Source: Spirochaetota bacterium (GTDB lineage Bacteria; Spirochaetota; UBA4802; UBA5550). From it: DNA of 64,000 bases. The notes under the pieces are model-generated. The model was not told the DNA's origin. It worked only from the letters and a program-made list of their open reading frames with translations, and did no database searches. This document shows, in pieces, positions 8,956 through 17,693 of this stretch; the stretch's first letter is position 1; the number at the start of each line of letters is the position of its first letter. The stretch covers positions 45,544 to 109,543 of the forward strand of contig JALOTL010000011.1 of NCBI GenBank assembly GCA_025457915.1. The letters run 5' to 3'. A program made the translations under genes and the position numbers.

Positions 8956-10206
8956 TCAGCCGACCAGGAGATTCATTTCCATGATCGGCAGCATGACGGA
9001 CATCACTATTATTCCGATTATAAAACCCATGAAAATGATTATTATCGGCTCAATCAGGCTAGTCAGGCCCGTGATGGTAAGGTCGATCTCCGTTTCATAT
9101 ACTTTGCCGATATTCACAAGCATGGCATCAAGCTTGTCGCTTGCCTCACCGGCCGTTATCATGCCGATAACCAGCTTCGGCAGGAAACCCGACTTGTTGA
9201 GGGCGATGGCGACAGACGATCCCTCCCTGATTTTTTTTGACGCCTCGGATATCCTTTCCTGGATGACAATATTGTTCACGATTTTTTCAACTATTTCGAA
9301 TGACTTGATTATATCGACCTTGTTCCCCAGCAAAATCCCCAGGTTCTGCGTAAACCTGTATGTCAGAAGCTTTTTATAAAGGCCGCTTACCAGCGGGATT
9401 TCCAGTTTAAGTTCATCCAGCTTCCTTCTCCCGGCGTCGGTCTGTATGTACTTGTAAAGAAAATAAAACCCGACGATTGCGATAATCAGGATGAAGATGC
9501 CGTACCTGGTGAGCATGTTGCTTACGAAAATTACGATTTCCGTGGGCAGCGGCAGGTTCTTGTTCTGTTCGCTGAACATCTCAGCGATTGCCGGGATGAC
9601 CTTGACCATAAGAAGTATCACGACGCATATCGAAAAGAAAAACATGAAGCTGGGGTACCACAGAGCGGCCCTTATCCTGCTTTTAAGTATATTCTTTTTT
9701 TCCTCCATTTCCGCGAGTCTTTCAAAAACCTCGTCGAGGGACCCGAGGCTTTCTCCGACCCTGACCATGTTTATATACATGTCGGAAAAAATACCCCTGT
9801 GCTGCTGTATGGCGTTGGACAGGGAGGACCCTTCGTGCAGCTTTTCCCTGACGTCCGCTATGACGCCTTTAAAATGATTGTTGTCTATCTGTTCAACGAT
9901 ATCCGAAATGGCGACCGGTAGCGGCAGCCCGGCCTTCAGGAGGGTCCCGAGCTGTCTGGAGAAGAGACCTATGTGCTTTGTGCTGAATCTTGTGCTGACC
10001 TTGTCCCTCACCTTTGCGAAAAGCAGTTTGATGCCGCCCGCTTCACTGTCCAGGGTTTTCACCATGGAAACGTCCTGCTTTTTTATCTTTACTGGGTACA
10101 GCCCCATGCCCCTGATTTTCTGTCTGGCGGCCGATTCGTTCGTAGCATCCACGAAATCAGATACCGGTGCGCCCTTGTTGTTCAATGCCTGATATTGAAA
10201 AAGCAT
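8956..10206 (-). CDS. gspF: Type II secretion system inner-membrane platform protein GspF
   Basis: This 416-residue polytopic protein has the duplicated T2SSF domain. Each half carries a LLxAGLPL-like or GxxxxxALxxSGxxP-type segment (GTLLKAGLPLPVAI near 107; VAIALNKSGFLPKLVIGMITAGE near 325). Membrane helices lie at about 170-190, 220-240 and 380-405. GspF binds GspE and GspL in the platform. It follows gspE by 1 bp. Confidence 0.92.
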   Translation of the reverse strand: MLFQYQALNNKGAPVSDFVDATNESAARQKIRGMGLYPVKIKKQDVSMVKTLDSEAGGIKLLFAKVRDKVSTRFSTKHIGLFSRQLGTLLKAGLPLPVAISDIVEQIDNNHFKGVIADVREKLHEGSSLSNAIQQHRGIFSDMYINMVRVGESLGSLDEVFERLAEMEEKKNILKSRIRAALWYPSFMFFFSICVVILLMVKVIPAIAEMFSEQNKNLPLPTEIVIFVSNMLTRYGIFILIIAIVGFYFLYKYIQTDAGRRKLDELKLEIPLVSGLYKKLLTYRFTQNLGILLGNKVDIIKSFEIVEKIVNNIVIQERISEASKKIREGSSVAIALNKSGFLPKLVIGMITAGEASDKLDAMLVNIGKVYETEIDLTITGLTSLIEPIIIIFMGFIIGIIVMSVMLPIMEMNLLVG

Positions 10207-10207
10207 G

Positions 10208-11911
10208 TCAGCTTACCCTCAGTACCTCGTCAACTGTCGTTATTCCCGCTATAGCCTTATTTATGCCGTCCTGGTAAAGCGTGTACATTCCTTCCTTGAT
10301 GGCCAGTTCCTTTATTATAGCCGCATCCTCATGGCTCATTATCTCTTTTTTAATGGCCGTCGTCAGCGGAAGCAGTTCGTATATGCCCAGTCTTCCGGAA
10401 TACCCCGTGTTGAGGCACTTGGCGCAACCCTTTCCCCTGTAAAGCTTTCCCCCCTTCAGTCTGGATGCGGTTATACCGAGTTCCTTAAGGGATTTCTGGG
10501 GAGGCGTATAAGATTCCTTGCAGTGGACGCATATTTTCCTGACAAGCCTCTGCGCGAGGAAACCGTTGACGGATGAAGTTATCAGGTACGGTTCTATCCC
10601 CATGTCAAGAAGTCTCGTGATGCCGCTGGCCGCGTCGTTCGTGTGCAGGGTCGAAAATACCCTGTGGCCCGTAAGCGCGGCCTGCACGGCTATATCCGCT
10701 GTCTCGAGGTCCCTGATCTCTCCTATCATTACTATATCCGGGTCCTGCCTCAATATCGATCTGAGACCGGCCGCGAAGGTAAGGTCTATCTGCGGCTTCA
10801 CGTGCATCTGACCTATGCCTGATATCTGGTATTCAATAGGATCCTCGACAGTCAGGATATTGACTTCCGGGTTGTTGAGCCTGTTGAGTACGCTGTAGAG
10901 AGTGGTCGTTTTTCCGCTTCCCGTAGGGCCCGTGACGAGGATTATACCGTGCGTTTTTTTTATCAGATCGTTGAATGTTTTCAGGGTCCTGTCGTCGAAC
11001 CCCAGCGCATTGAGGTCATAATCCATATCTGACTTGTTCAGGAGTCTTAGGACTATCCTTTCTCCGAAATAGGTAGGGAAGGTCGCCACCCTTATATCGA
11101 TGTCCTTTCCCGCGATCTTGAGCTGAATCCTGCCGTCCTGCGGTAGCCTGTTCTCGGCGATGTTAAGGTTGGCCATTATCTTGATCCTTGAGATGATGGC
11201 GTTCTGGTATTTTTGCGGTGGAGTGAACATCTGGTAGAGTATGCCGTCTATCCTGAAACGGACTATGAGTTCCTTCTCGTACGGTTCGAAGTGGATGTCG
11301 CTGGCCGAATCGTTGACGGCCTGCTTGATTATCGTGTTCACGAGCCGTATGATCGGGGCCTCGTTGGCCATGTCCATGAGGTCTTCGGTCTCGGATATCT
11401 TCTGGGTCAGGATGTCAAGGTCGGAATCTTCGAGGTCCTCGATGACGTCGTCTGTGGATTCCGACTTGAGATGCGAGAAGTGCTCGTTTATGATTTTCTG
11501 GATTTCAACTTCCGTCGTAAGTACGGCCTCGAAATCGAATTGAGGATACAGCATTTTCAGGTCGTCAAGGGGCTGGATGTTGAGCGGATCGATCACCGCG
11601 ACCTGTATCTTGCCGCCCTTCCTGTTGAATGGAACGACCATGTTTTTTTTCAGAAAACCGACGGGTATACCGGAAAAAAGATGTTCGTGATCGTCGAAGG
11701 TCAGCTCAAGCTTGAAAGGCATGTCATAGTGTTCGGCAAGCGCCTTCAGGATATCGTCATCGCCGGCGTAGCCCTTCCTGATCAGGATCTGCCCCAGCCT
11801 GTAAGGAGATCCCTTCTGGGTGAGCAGCGCCTCCTGGAGGTCTTCCGCGGTTATGATGTTGTTGTCAACGAGAATCCTGCCGAGGGTCTTTGGTTTGTTT
11901 TTTTTTGGCAT
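10208..11911 (-). CDS. gspE: Type II secretion system ATPase GspE
   Basis: The N-terminal MshEN-like domain (1-150) is followed by the N2 domain and a RecA-like core. Walker A GPTGSGKT is at 328-335, the Asp box is around DPIEYQI, a Walker B region contains DIVMIGEIRD, and a His box contains THHR/STLHTND. Two CxxC pairs (CVHC and CAKC, about 465-510) form the zinc-binding domain typical of GspE/PilB. It powers pseudopilus assembly from the cytoplasmic side. It follows gspD by about 10 bp. Confidence 0.95.
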   Translation of the reverse strand: MPKKNKPKTLGRILVDNNIITAEDLQEALLTQKGSPYRLGQILIRKGYAGDDDILKALAEHYDMPFKLELTFDDHEHLFSGIPVGFLKKNMVVPFNRKGGKIQVAVIDPLNIQPLDDLKMLYPQFDFEAVLTTEVEIQKIINEHFSHLKSESTDDVIEDLEDSDLDILTQKISETEDLMDMANEAPIIRLVNTIIKQAVNDSASDIHFEPYEKELIVRFRIDGILYQMFTPPQKYQNAIISRIKIMANLNIAENRLPQDGRIQLKIAGKDIDIRVATFPTYFGERIVLRLLNKSDMDYDLNALGFDDRTLKTFNDLIKKTHGIILVTGPTGSGKTTTLYSVLNRLNNPEVNILTVEDPIEYQISGIGQMHVKPQIDLTFAAGLRSILRQDPDIVMIGEIRDLETADIAVQAALTGHRVFSTLHTNDAASGITRLLDMGIEPYLITSSVNGFLAQRLVRKICVHCKESYTPPQKSLKELGITASRLKGGKLYRGKGCAKCLNTGYSGRLGIYELLPLTTAIKKEIMSHEDAAIIKELAIKEGMYTLYQDGINKAIAGITTVDEVLRVS

Positions 11912-11921
11912 ATCGGTTACG

Positions 11922-13949
11922 CTATTTTTCCTTGGTTTCCTGCCTGAGCCTCTTTATGGAATTCCTTTTCTGCTTGGTGATAGAGTCTATCGTTTCCTGC
12001 TTGGTCAGGATATGGGGGGTAAGGAAAACCAGGAGGTTAACCTTCGTGGTCGACTCCTTTCGGTATTTAAAAAGCCAGCCCAGCAGGGGGATATCGCCCA
12101 GCAGGGGTATTTTTTCTTCCGTCGTGGATTTGTTGTTTTTCATCAATCCGCCCACGACTATCGTCTGACCGTCGAATATGGATATTTTGGTCTTTATGTC
12201 CCTTTTCCCCAGTTTTGGTGGTATATAGGAGCCGGCCGTGGTAATAGTTTCAGAACCTATTACGGAATTTACCTCCTGGTAGAAATCAATTGTTATCTTC
12301 TTGTTGTTGGTTATATGCGGGGTAAACTTGAGCTTTATACCAACCGGCTTGTAATCGAAGGTCTGGAACGACGTGCCGTCGGCCGCGAGCCTGTTGTCTC
12401 TGGTGATGGGCACTTCTTCGCCGACATTGAGCTCCGCCTCCTGGTTGTCGACGGTGACTATCTGCGGGGTTGATAAAACGTTCACGTTGTTGTCTGTCGC
12501 GCTGGCGTGTATGATCGCGAATCCGACAAAGTCCGCGTCATGAAGAAGCCCCAGCTGGAAACCCTTCTGGAGGGGCACGGCAAGCTTTTTCTGCTGCGTA
12601 TACTTGATGTCGCCGAAAGTGTATTCCTTGGGTTTGAAGTAGTCCCCCTCCGGAAGGCTGTACTTGGGTATGGGGCCGTTTATCTGCGATGTGCCCCATT
12701 TTTCCTTACCGGTAAGGCTTCCTCCGAGGAGCCAGTCGACCCCGAATTCCCAGCCGTAATCGGCGTTGACCTCGACGATCATGGATTCTATCAATACCTG
12801 CTCCCTGACAATATCAAGCTCCTTTATTATTCTTTTTATTTCGCTGTATTCATCCGGGAGCGCCGTTATGATAAGAGAATTCGTGGCCTTGTTGGCTATG
12901 ATCGAAAGGGGCGTTTTATCCGCGCCTGATGTCTGGGTCTGGGTGACCCTCTGCGCTGCCGAAGACGGCTGAATGCCTGCCGGCGGCATGGACGGCTGGG
13001 GGCTAGTAGTCGCCTGGCCACTCATGATTTTGGCGTTCTGAGAAAAGGGGACGCGTGAAAGAACGTTTGCCAGCTCTTCTGCATTGGCATTTTCAAGGTG
13101 TAAAACGTGAATGTTGCCCGCGGATTCTATCTTCTGCCCCATCTTACCGAGCCTGTCGAGGGATTTTGCGATTTTCACCAGGCCGTCTATCTCGGAACTG
13201 TTGCCGCTGATTATCAGTGTATTGAGAGGCCTGTAGATAACGACGTCCGTAAACTGCGATTTCAGAGGCACAAGCGCAGTGGCTATCTCGTCAGCGTAAG
13301 AATTCTTGAGCTCAAGGAGATAAGTCATGGTCTGGTCGATTCCGAAGGTCATTTCTCCGGTTTTATCATCCACTATCACGTCGGAATTTTTTTTGATCGC
13401 ATCCTTCATGGGAATGACTTTTATCAGGTTTCCTACCTCGATGACCGCTATGCCCTTTATCTCAAGAATGGATTTCATGATGCTGTATGCCTGGTTGACC
13501 GGCACCTTTTTCGAGGATATGATTGAAATCTTACCCTTGATCTTGTCGTCCATGATTATATTCTTGCCTATCAGCTGGCTCATTATGTTCAGGAATTCCT
13601 CAATCTCGACATCCTTGAAATTCAGGGCGAACATTTTTTCTTTCTGGGGCTGCGTTTGCGGTTTCTGCGCGGCTTTGGATTCCTTTGCATCTTTCGCGTT
13701 TTTCGGATTTTTGCCGTTTTTTTGTGCTTTGCCGTTCTTCCTTTCCTTCGCTTCTTTATTGATATTGATATTCTTTTCTATTTCCTTTACGGCTTCTTTT
13801 TTAACCGGCTCCGGTGTTTTTTCCTTATCCTTCGGGTCCTGGGCGGATGCGGTTTTCTGGCTGATGATGTCGGTACCGAACATGTTGATCTGTGTTAATA
13901 AAATTAATATTGCAAATGCCGATATTTTTTTGTTTTTCGAGAAATTCAT
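11922..13949 (-). CDS. gspD: Type II secretion system secretin GspD
   Basis: A signal-like N-terminus is followed by a Lys/Asn/Pro-rich linker (about 37-107) that looks like an insertion before the N0 domain. N0/N1-type domains (FALNFKDVEIEEFLNIM, NTLIISG) and the C-terminal secretin domain follow (VLSTPQIVTVDNQEA, NVGEEVPI, VGGLMKNNKSTTEEKIPLLG). The secretin would form the outer-membrane channel. The lysine-rich linker is odd and could interact with peptidoglycan or GspC. Confidence 0.92.
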   Translation of the reverse strand: MNFSKNKKISAFAILILLTQINMFGTDIISQKTASAQDPKDKEKTPEPVKKEAVKEIEKNININKEAKERKNGKAQKNGKNPKNAKDAKESKAAQKPQTQPQKEKMFALNFKDVEIEEFLNIMSQLIGKNIIMDDKIKGKISIISSKKVPVNQAYSIMKSILEIKGIAVIEVGNLIKVIPMKDAIKKNSDVIVDDKTGEMTFGIDQTMTYLLELKNSYADEIATALVPLKSQFTDVVIYRPLNTLIISGNSSEIDGLVKIAKSLDRLGKMGQKIESAGNIHVLHLENANAEELANVLSRVPFSQNAKIMSGQATTSPQPSMPPAGIQPSSAAQRVTQTQTSGADKTPLSIIANKATNSLIITALPDEYSEIKRIIKELDIVREQVLIESMIVEVNADYGWEFGVDWLLGGSLTGKEKWGTSQINGPIPKYSLPEGDYFKPKEYTFGDIKYTQQKKLAVPLQKGFQLGLLHDADFVGFAIIHASATDNNVNVLSTPQIVTVDNQEAELNVGEEVPITRDNRLAADGTSFQTFDYKPVGIKLKFTPHITNNKKITIDFYQEVNSVIGSETITTAGSYIPPKLGKRDIKTKISIFDGQTIVVGGLMKNNKSTTEEKIPLLGDIPLLGWLFKYRKESTTKVNLLVFLTPHILTKQETIDSITKQKRNSIKRLRQETKEK

Positions 13950-13961
13950 TTTGGTTACCTT

Positions 13962-14819
13962 CTAATCGGTTATATTGAAATCAAATGTCATTACCTGGTT
14001 GTTTCTTTCAAGGTCTATGGTCACTCTCGTTTCGCTTTTTAACGATTCCCACATCTGGTAAAGCTTTTCGGTGCTGTCCAGGGAATGACCGTTTATCCTT
14101 TTAACTACGTCTCCGCTCCTGGCCCCGAATTTGTAAAGTATGTTAAAAGGCCTGATCTGTATCAATTGAAAACCCTGGATCTGTCCGTTAACCCTGTAGG
14201 GCCCGGCCCTGAGTCCGTTAAGGGCGTTGTCCATGTTGTTCAAAACCTTCTGTCTTATTTCAGCCCTGCTAAGCGTCTGCTTGACATAATTTCCCTTGAC
14301 CTCGGTTATCCCGGACTTGCCGCCTGCTTCCGCTGACTTTTTCGGAAAAAGCTCCAGCGCCTTTTTTTCGTTACCGACGAGAATATATACCTTCTGGTCC
14401 ATTATTCCGACAAGTTTGTATCCGTAAACATCGTTTGTAACGTCATTGCTTACCCTGTAAAGCGCGAAAATTTTAGGGGTCTGTTCGCCTTTCTTGGATA
14501 TCATGGCCCTGGCGATGTTCTGGGGGCCGGTTATGGTTCCAAGCAGGGTCAGCTCATCGACGGCAGCGGAGGAGGCGGAGACGCCTTCAGGTCCCGCAAT
14601 ATCCGCTATCTTGAAGAATCCGGATTCAATTACATCATTGTAATACTCAAAGGGCTTTTTGGCGGACATCATGGTATTGGATTTTCTGGATGCCTTGTAA
14701 TCCATGGTATAATCAGGAGAAATCTTATATTTTACTATCTGATTAATTGTCGTCGCCGATACGTATGAAAAAAGCATTACCGAGGCTATGTTCATCAGGT
14801 GATATTTTATATTATGCAT
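13962..14819 (-). CDS. gspC: Type II secretion system protein GspC
   Basis: This 285-residue bitopic protein has an N-terminal helix, a homology region (about 85-150, with LLGTITGPQNIARAMI and a KIFALYRVSNDV-like stretch) and a C-terminal PDZ domain (about 195-285, with IRPFNILYKFGARSGDVVKRING in PDZ arrangement). GspC links GspD to the inner-membrane platform. It is the first gene of the gsp operon. The lead ATG has no clear Shine-Dalgarno sequence. Confidence 0.85.
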   Translation of the reverse strand: MHNIKYHLMNIASVMLFSYVSATTINQIVKYKISPDYTMDYKASRKSNTMMSAKKPFEYYNDVIESGFFKIADIAGPEGVSASSAAVDELTLLGTITGPQNIARAMISKKGEQTPKIFALYRVSNDVTNDVYGYKLVGIMDQKVYILVGNEKKALELFPKKSAEAGGKSGITEVKGNYVKQTLSRAEIRQKVLNNMDNALNGLRAGPYRVNGQIQGFQLIQIRPFNILYKFGARSGDVVKRINGHSLDSTEKLYQMWESLKSETRVTIDLERNNQVMTFDFNITD

Positions 14820-14912
14820 TTTTATGCCGAAAATTTGTCGTTAATTTAGGGTTTTTTAAACAAAAATAGTTTCCTTAAAAAATAGATAAAAATTCAAATT
14901 TATCTTTAATTC

Positions 14913-15236
14913 TTATTTTACTATAAAAGGCATTGATTTCAATGCAGTCATTCCTTTTTTTATCCAGACACGTATTTTCGGAGCCGTTTCTCCGCTGCCT
15001 GATGTCGTTGAGCCGAGATCTTCTATTGTGCCTATTGAATCAATTGAAAATTCATAAAACTCCTCGTTAGAAAAGGGGTCCTTCAGAAGTATTAAAATGT
15101 TCCTGTCATGAGGGTGCTTCTGCGGGGTTCCTTCAAAGGCGGTATGGGTTTCCTTGAGATTTATATTGCTGAACTTTTCCAGCTCGTATTTTTTCGAGAT
15201 TTCAAGCAGCTTTTTGATATACTTTCTGTCATCCAT
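14913..15236 (-). CDS. Conserved-looking small protein of unknown function
   Basis: From the ATG at 15236 this is 107 residues, mostly soluble. It has a segment HPHDRNILILLKDPFSNE, then EFYEFSIDSIGTIEDLG and a terminal RVWIKKGMTALKSMPFIV. I recall a small spirochaete family with this pattern but cannot name it. An in-frame TTG at 15308 would add 24 residues; neither start has a strong ribosome binding site. It lies 93 bp upstream of gspC on the same strand and could share its promoter. Confidence 0.55.
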   Translation of the reverse strand: MDDRKYIKKLLEISKKYELEKFSNINLKETHTAFEGTPQKHPHDRNILILLKDPFSNEEFYEFSIDSIGTIEDLGSTTSGSGETAPKIRVWIKKGMTALKSMPFIVK

Positions 15237-15402
15237 GGCACTTTCAGTTACAGTTGTTTTTGCGAAGTCATGTAATCCTTTAAAGAAGAGGTTGGTTGAA
15301 TTCCACAATTATCGATCCGGGGCTAAATTATCTTGACTCACAGATTCTCCGGTAAAATAATGTAAAAAAATCGGTATTTTAACAACAAAAAAATAGCAGA
15401 AA

Positions 15403-17691
15403 GTGAAAAATATATCAAACAAAATAATTTCTAGGATTAAAAAAAAATACGTATTCCTTTCAATATCCGGATTAATTCTAATCGCGATCGCTTTCCTCGT
15501 CCTTCTAAAGCTGTTGTTTATCGTCAGGTTTTCTGAAAAGGATCTTAAATCCGACATATCCATATTTTTTAAGAACAACCTCAACAAGGCCGTCAAGTTC
15601 GAAGAGGCATATATCGATTTCTCCGGAAATATAATCGCTACGGACTTCAATGTGTCGGAATCAAGCGATTTTAACGATAATCTCAGCCTTGTTAAGGCAA
15701 AGAAGGCCGTGTTCGATCTTAATTTCTTCCGTCTTTTTATCGGGGAAATCAAGATAGACGGCATGGACCTGTATGATGCCGATGTCACCTTTTTTAAACG
15801 CTACGGTAAAAGCTATAGCGAGAATCTCAGCCAGGTGCTTGATCTTGAAAACCTGAAGATCCTCGACAGGCAAAAATTCAGCGGTTTTCGAATGAGGTAT
15901 TATGATGCCAGGTTTTTCTACAAGGAGGTTTTCAAGGAGTCGGAGCTCCAGGTCGAGTTTTATGATATTTATGCCAGGCTGAGCATTGATGATGACGAGA
16001 TATCATACAGGATCAAGGGAAAGATAAAACCATATAAAAGCAAACTCATTAAAAAAGGAAATTTTTTCCTGAAGGGGGCGCTCTGCTATGAAAAGGCCGC
16101 AAAAATAACAAACGAAATCGAGATAGAAAATTTTGATCTCACCTGCGTCAATGAATTCATCAGGGAGCACAGGCCAGCGGACATACTTTTGAAGGGCGGG
16201 GGTTCCGCCGATTTGAAAATAACCTCCGAGAAGGGACTGAACAGCATAAAGGGGCAGGTGGAGTTAAACAATCTTGGCGTTGTCGCGTCCCTTCAGCCGC
16301 AGAGGGACCTCGTAATGAATGAAAACCTCAATGTTGCGATTGATTGCGATTTTTCTGACGAGTTCAAAAACATCAACCTCAGAAAGTTCAAGGTCTATGA
16401 CGACATTTTCAAGATAACGGCCTCGGGCGCTTATAAATGCAATGATAAAACAGAGAAGCTGGATGTTTCGATCAAGTCCAACAAGATCGACCTTGAGGAT
16501 TTTTCCTCCACATATAAACCCTTCAGGGACATCGCCTTCAGGGGGGCTTTAAGGTTTGAAGGCAGAATCAATTACGACTTCAAGAGCAATGTTTCCGGCG
16601 GATCAGACCTGTCATTGACCCTGAAAAAATTCGGGATTATCAAAGAAAAGCCGGGCAGGGGGGATGCGTTAATCACTGACGCCGAACTTGAATTCAAGCT
16701 GGACGACAAAAGCATGAAGCTCGGATCGACGGTTAAGACTGAAAAATCCGACATATCCATAAATGCGGACTCCGTTGTGAAAAGCTGGATCCCATTCAAT
16801 TCGGACACGGAAATAAAAGTAAGATCAAAGATCCTTGAATACCGGATCCCATATCTGGGGATGGCTTACTTCACCGATATGCTTATCGGGATGGCCTATG
16901 AAGACATCAAGAGGGGCTACGAAGATATTTTTTTCCTGCAGAAACCCCTCGGTAAAATCATAAACGGCAACAACATTTTGCTGGATTTCACGGCGGACAG
17001 GCTGGCCTTTCCCGGAAAAGCATCGATGTCTAATATCAAGTTCATGCTTTCCCTGAAAAACGGGATGCTTGAAATGAAGGATTTTAACGCCGAGGGTTAC
17101 GAATCCAAATGCTCGCTTGCAGTCAATTGCGGATTTAACAGGGATTATCCATACATAAACCTGAAAGGATCGGCAAAGGGATTCAACCTTGAGGGATTTT
17201 TCAGGGATGCCGGCTTCAAGGGCGGACTGGCAGGGAAGGCTGATTTTGATTTTGATTACGAGGTTACAGCCTACAGGATGCTTCAGCTGATAGAAAATTC
17301 AAAGGGGAATGTAAACATCGCCCTGAATAATTTTTTCGCTGAAAACACCGAGTTCCAGAGGAAACTGGTTGAGATGTTCAATGGAACCGATTACCGGGCC
17401 GACTCCTTGAGGAAGATGGAAAATGCCTCTGTGTCATTCTCATTTTCCCAGATGGGGGAGAACTTCTTTATAAAGACATTCAACGTCAGGAGCGACGGCC
17501 TGAACCTGGGGGCATTCGGAAGATATGGATATCAATCAGGTCTTGATCTGCAGTCAAATGTTTCCGTGAAGGCCGGCGACAGGTTCATAACGGTGCCGCT
17601 TAAAATTGACGGTAAAATTCTTTCACCCTGCATAAGGATCAACGATAAAAAAAGCAAAAATTCGCTCTGCCTTGATTTTGAAAAGCCCTGA
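15403..17691 (+). CDS. AsmA-like inner-membrane/periplasmic protein
   Basis: The 762-residue protein starts at GTG with a basic N-terminus and one membrane helix (about 16-38), then a long beta-rich periplasmic region. Repeated elements of AsmA/YhdP type occur (VKFEEAYIDFSGNIIATDFNV near 60, FDLNFFRLFIGEIKIDGM near 105). A C-terminal AsmA-like part (about 560-760) ends ITVPLKIDGKILSPCIRI. Relatives act in phospholipid transport or outer-membrane assembly. Its stop lies 2 bp from the stop of the convergent cyclase, inside a 12-bp palindrome (17687-17698). Confidence 0.7.
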   Translation: MKNISNKIISRIKKKYVFLSISGLILIAIAFLVLLKLLFIVRFSEKDLKSDISIFFKNNLNKAVKFEEAYIDFSGNIIATDFNVSESSDFNDNLSLVKAKKAVFDLNFFRLFIGEIKIDGMDLYDADVTFFKRYGKSYSENLSQVLDLENLKILDRQKFSGFRMRYYDARFFYKEVFKESELQVEFYDIYARLSIDDDEISYRIKGKIKPYKSKLIKKGNFFLKGALCYEKAAKITNEIEIENFDLTCVNEFIREHRPADILLKGGGSADLKITSEKGLNSIKGQVELNNLGVVASLQPQRDLVMNENLNVAIDCDFSDEFKNINLRKFKVYDDIFKITASGAYKCNDKTEKLDVSIKSNKIDLEDFSSTYKPFRDIAFRGALRFEGRINYDFKSNVSGGSDLSLTLKKFGIIKEKPGRGDALITDAELEFKLDDKSMKLGSTVKTEKSDISINADSVVKSWIPFNSDTEIKVRSKILEYRIPYLGMAYFTDMLIGMAYEDIKRGYEDIFFLQKPLGKIINGNNILLDFTADRLAFPGKASMSNIKFMLSLKNGMLEMKDFNAEGYESKCSLAVNCGFNRDYPYINLKGSAKGFNLEGFFRDAGFKGGLAGKADFDFDYEVTAYRMLQLIENSKGNVNIALNNFFAENTEFQRKLVEMFNGTDYRADSLRKMENASVSFSFSQMGENFFIKTFNVRSDGLNLGAFGRYGYQSGLDLQSNVSVKAGDRFITVPLKIDGKILSPCIRINDKKSKNSLCLDFEKP

Positions 17692-17693
17692 TA

